Below are positions 25,640-25,844 of a DNA stretch of 25,844 nt, one piece after another. The notes beneath the pieces are model-generated. The model was not told the DNA's origin. It did not search any database and worked only from the letters and a program-made list of their open reading frames with translations. Every line of letters begins with the position of its first letter. Position 1 is the first letter of the stretch. Position numbers and translations under genes: made by a program. The stretch is from JBAVQS01 sp049694275 (GTDB lineage: Bacteria; Chloroflexota; Anaerolineae; UBA4142; SHND01), in assembly GCA_049694275.1 (NCBI GenBank), contig JBAVQS010000035.1, positions 1 to 25,844 of the forward strand. Direction: 5' to 3'.

Positions 25640-25658
25640 CGCGAAGCGGGAGAAGGGG
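25630..25658. repeat. Extragenic hairpin element
   Basis: CCCCTTCCCCCGC and GCGGGAGAAGGGG pair over 13 positions with one mismatch, loop GAA. It looks like a REP-type intergenic element; no T-run follows on the plus strand. Confidence 0.6.
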
Positions 25659-25722
25659 AGCCGGATTCCCACGCCTACCCTGAAGCAAGAGAAGGGAGAC
25701 CGGATTCCCACTCCCACCCTGA
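25651..25722 (+). repeat. Pair of ~33-bp direct repeats
   Basis: 25651-25683 and 25690-25722 are near-identical (shared core CCGGATTCCCAC, ending in ACCCTGA), with start points 39 bp apart. No gene is supported between 25598 and 25724. Confidence 0.75.
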
Positions 25723-25724
25723 TG

Positions 25725-25844
25725 TCAGGACACTTTTACCAACTGGGCTTCCAAATCCAGGACCGTTTGTGCGGACAGGAATGCGAACAAACTTTTGTCT
25801 TGCTTGAGCAAGAGCACGACCGCATTGACCAAGCTCACATCCCA
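25725..25844 (-). CDS. C-terminal end of an unrecognised protein (cut by window edge)
   Basis: From the right edge the minus strand reads 39 codons without a stop, WDVSLVNAVVLLLKQDKS then LFAFLSAQTVLDLEAQLVKVS, ending in TGA at 25725-25727. The composition is protein-like and the frame starts exactly at the edge. No family recognised. The stop lies just beyond the repeat pair at 25651-25722. Confidence 0.5.
   Translation of the reverse strand, partial: WDVSLVNAVVLLLKQDKSLFAFLSAQTVLDLEAQLVKVS

Noticed and set aside
25598..25717. Upstream extension of the AlkD-like gene (GVGIRSPFS-type peptide)
   Set aside because: This peptide is a translation of the intergenic direct repeats and hairpin; the AlkD fold begins at the ATG at 25597.

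Overview
The window is GC-rich, mostly bacterial coding DNA. The gene families suggest a member of the Chloroflexota, probably Anaerolineae-like. These families include a FecR protein with Thr/Pro-rich repeats beside a CHASE2 adenylate cyclase, tandem PTPS-related/YfhO-like membrane proteins, LysM proteins with Thr/Pro linkers, and TTGACA/TATAAT-type promoters. That assignment is inference; no rRNA or tRNA was seen.

Left part (1-4960, minus strand). The edge cuts an IS5-type transposase. Next come a small four-helix membrane protein with its own promoter, a decayed partial copy of metK (749-912), and a two-gene signalling operon: a CHASE2 adenylate cyclase followed by a FecR-domain lipoprotein whose last ~400 residues are 14-residue Thr/Pro repeats. 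The intact metK lies on the other side of that operon in the same orientation, so the operon is bracketed by metK sequence.

Middle left (5013-11059, minus strand) is a SAM-cycle operon. A near-consensus promoter leads into a textbook SAM-I (S-box) riboswitch with a greatly enlarged P3 arm and an intrinsic terminator. Behind it lie mtnA (methylthioribose-1-phosphate isomerase), a GNAT acetyltransferase, an adenosine kinase, ahcY (SAH hydrolase), a small DUF4190-like membrane protein and metK (SAM synthetase), closed by an intrinsic terminator. The genes make SAM, split SAH, remove adenosine and salvage methylthioribose, all plausibly switched off by SAM.

Middle (11104-17689, plus strand) holds three consecutive polytopic membrane proteins of the PTPS-related/YfhO-like (GT-C-like) type. 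The first is predicted to be read from a leaderless GTG start. A membrane-anchored protein with two LysM domains follows, with its own promoter.

Middle right (17666-21561, minus strand) is a tight operon of an MFS exporter, an ABC-F ATPase and a LOG-family phosphoribohydrolase.

Right part. Divergent from the MFS gene, behind a strong promoter, is the most striking gene of the window: a large, eukaryote/Thaumarchaeota-type DNA topoisomerase IB (21649-23658) with all five catalytic residues, a much lengthened coiled-coil linker and its own terminator. This differs from the short poxvirus-like TopIB usual in bacteria. A Gfo/Idh/MocA oxidoreductase, an AlkD-like DNA alkylation repair protein, a repeat-rich intergenic region and the end of an unrecognised gene follow on the minus strand.

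Across the window there are four short arrays of degenerate 7-bp units (in the riboswitch P3 arm, the start of one membrane-protein gene, the 3' end of the AlkD gene and the last intergenic region). They resemble the heptamer STRR repeats known from cyanobacteria.
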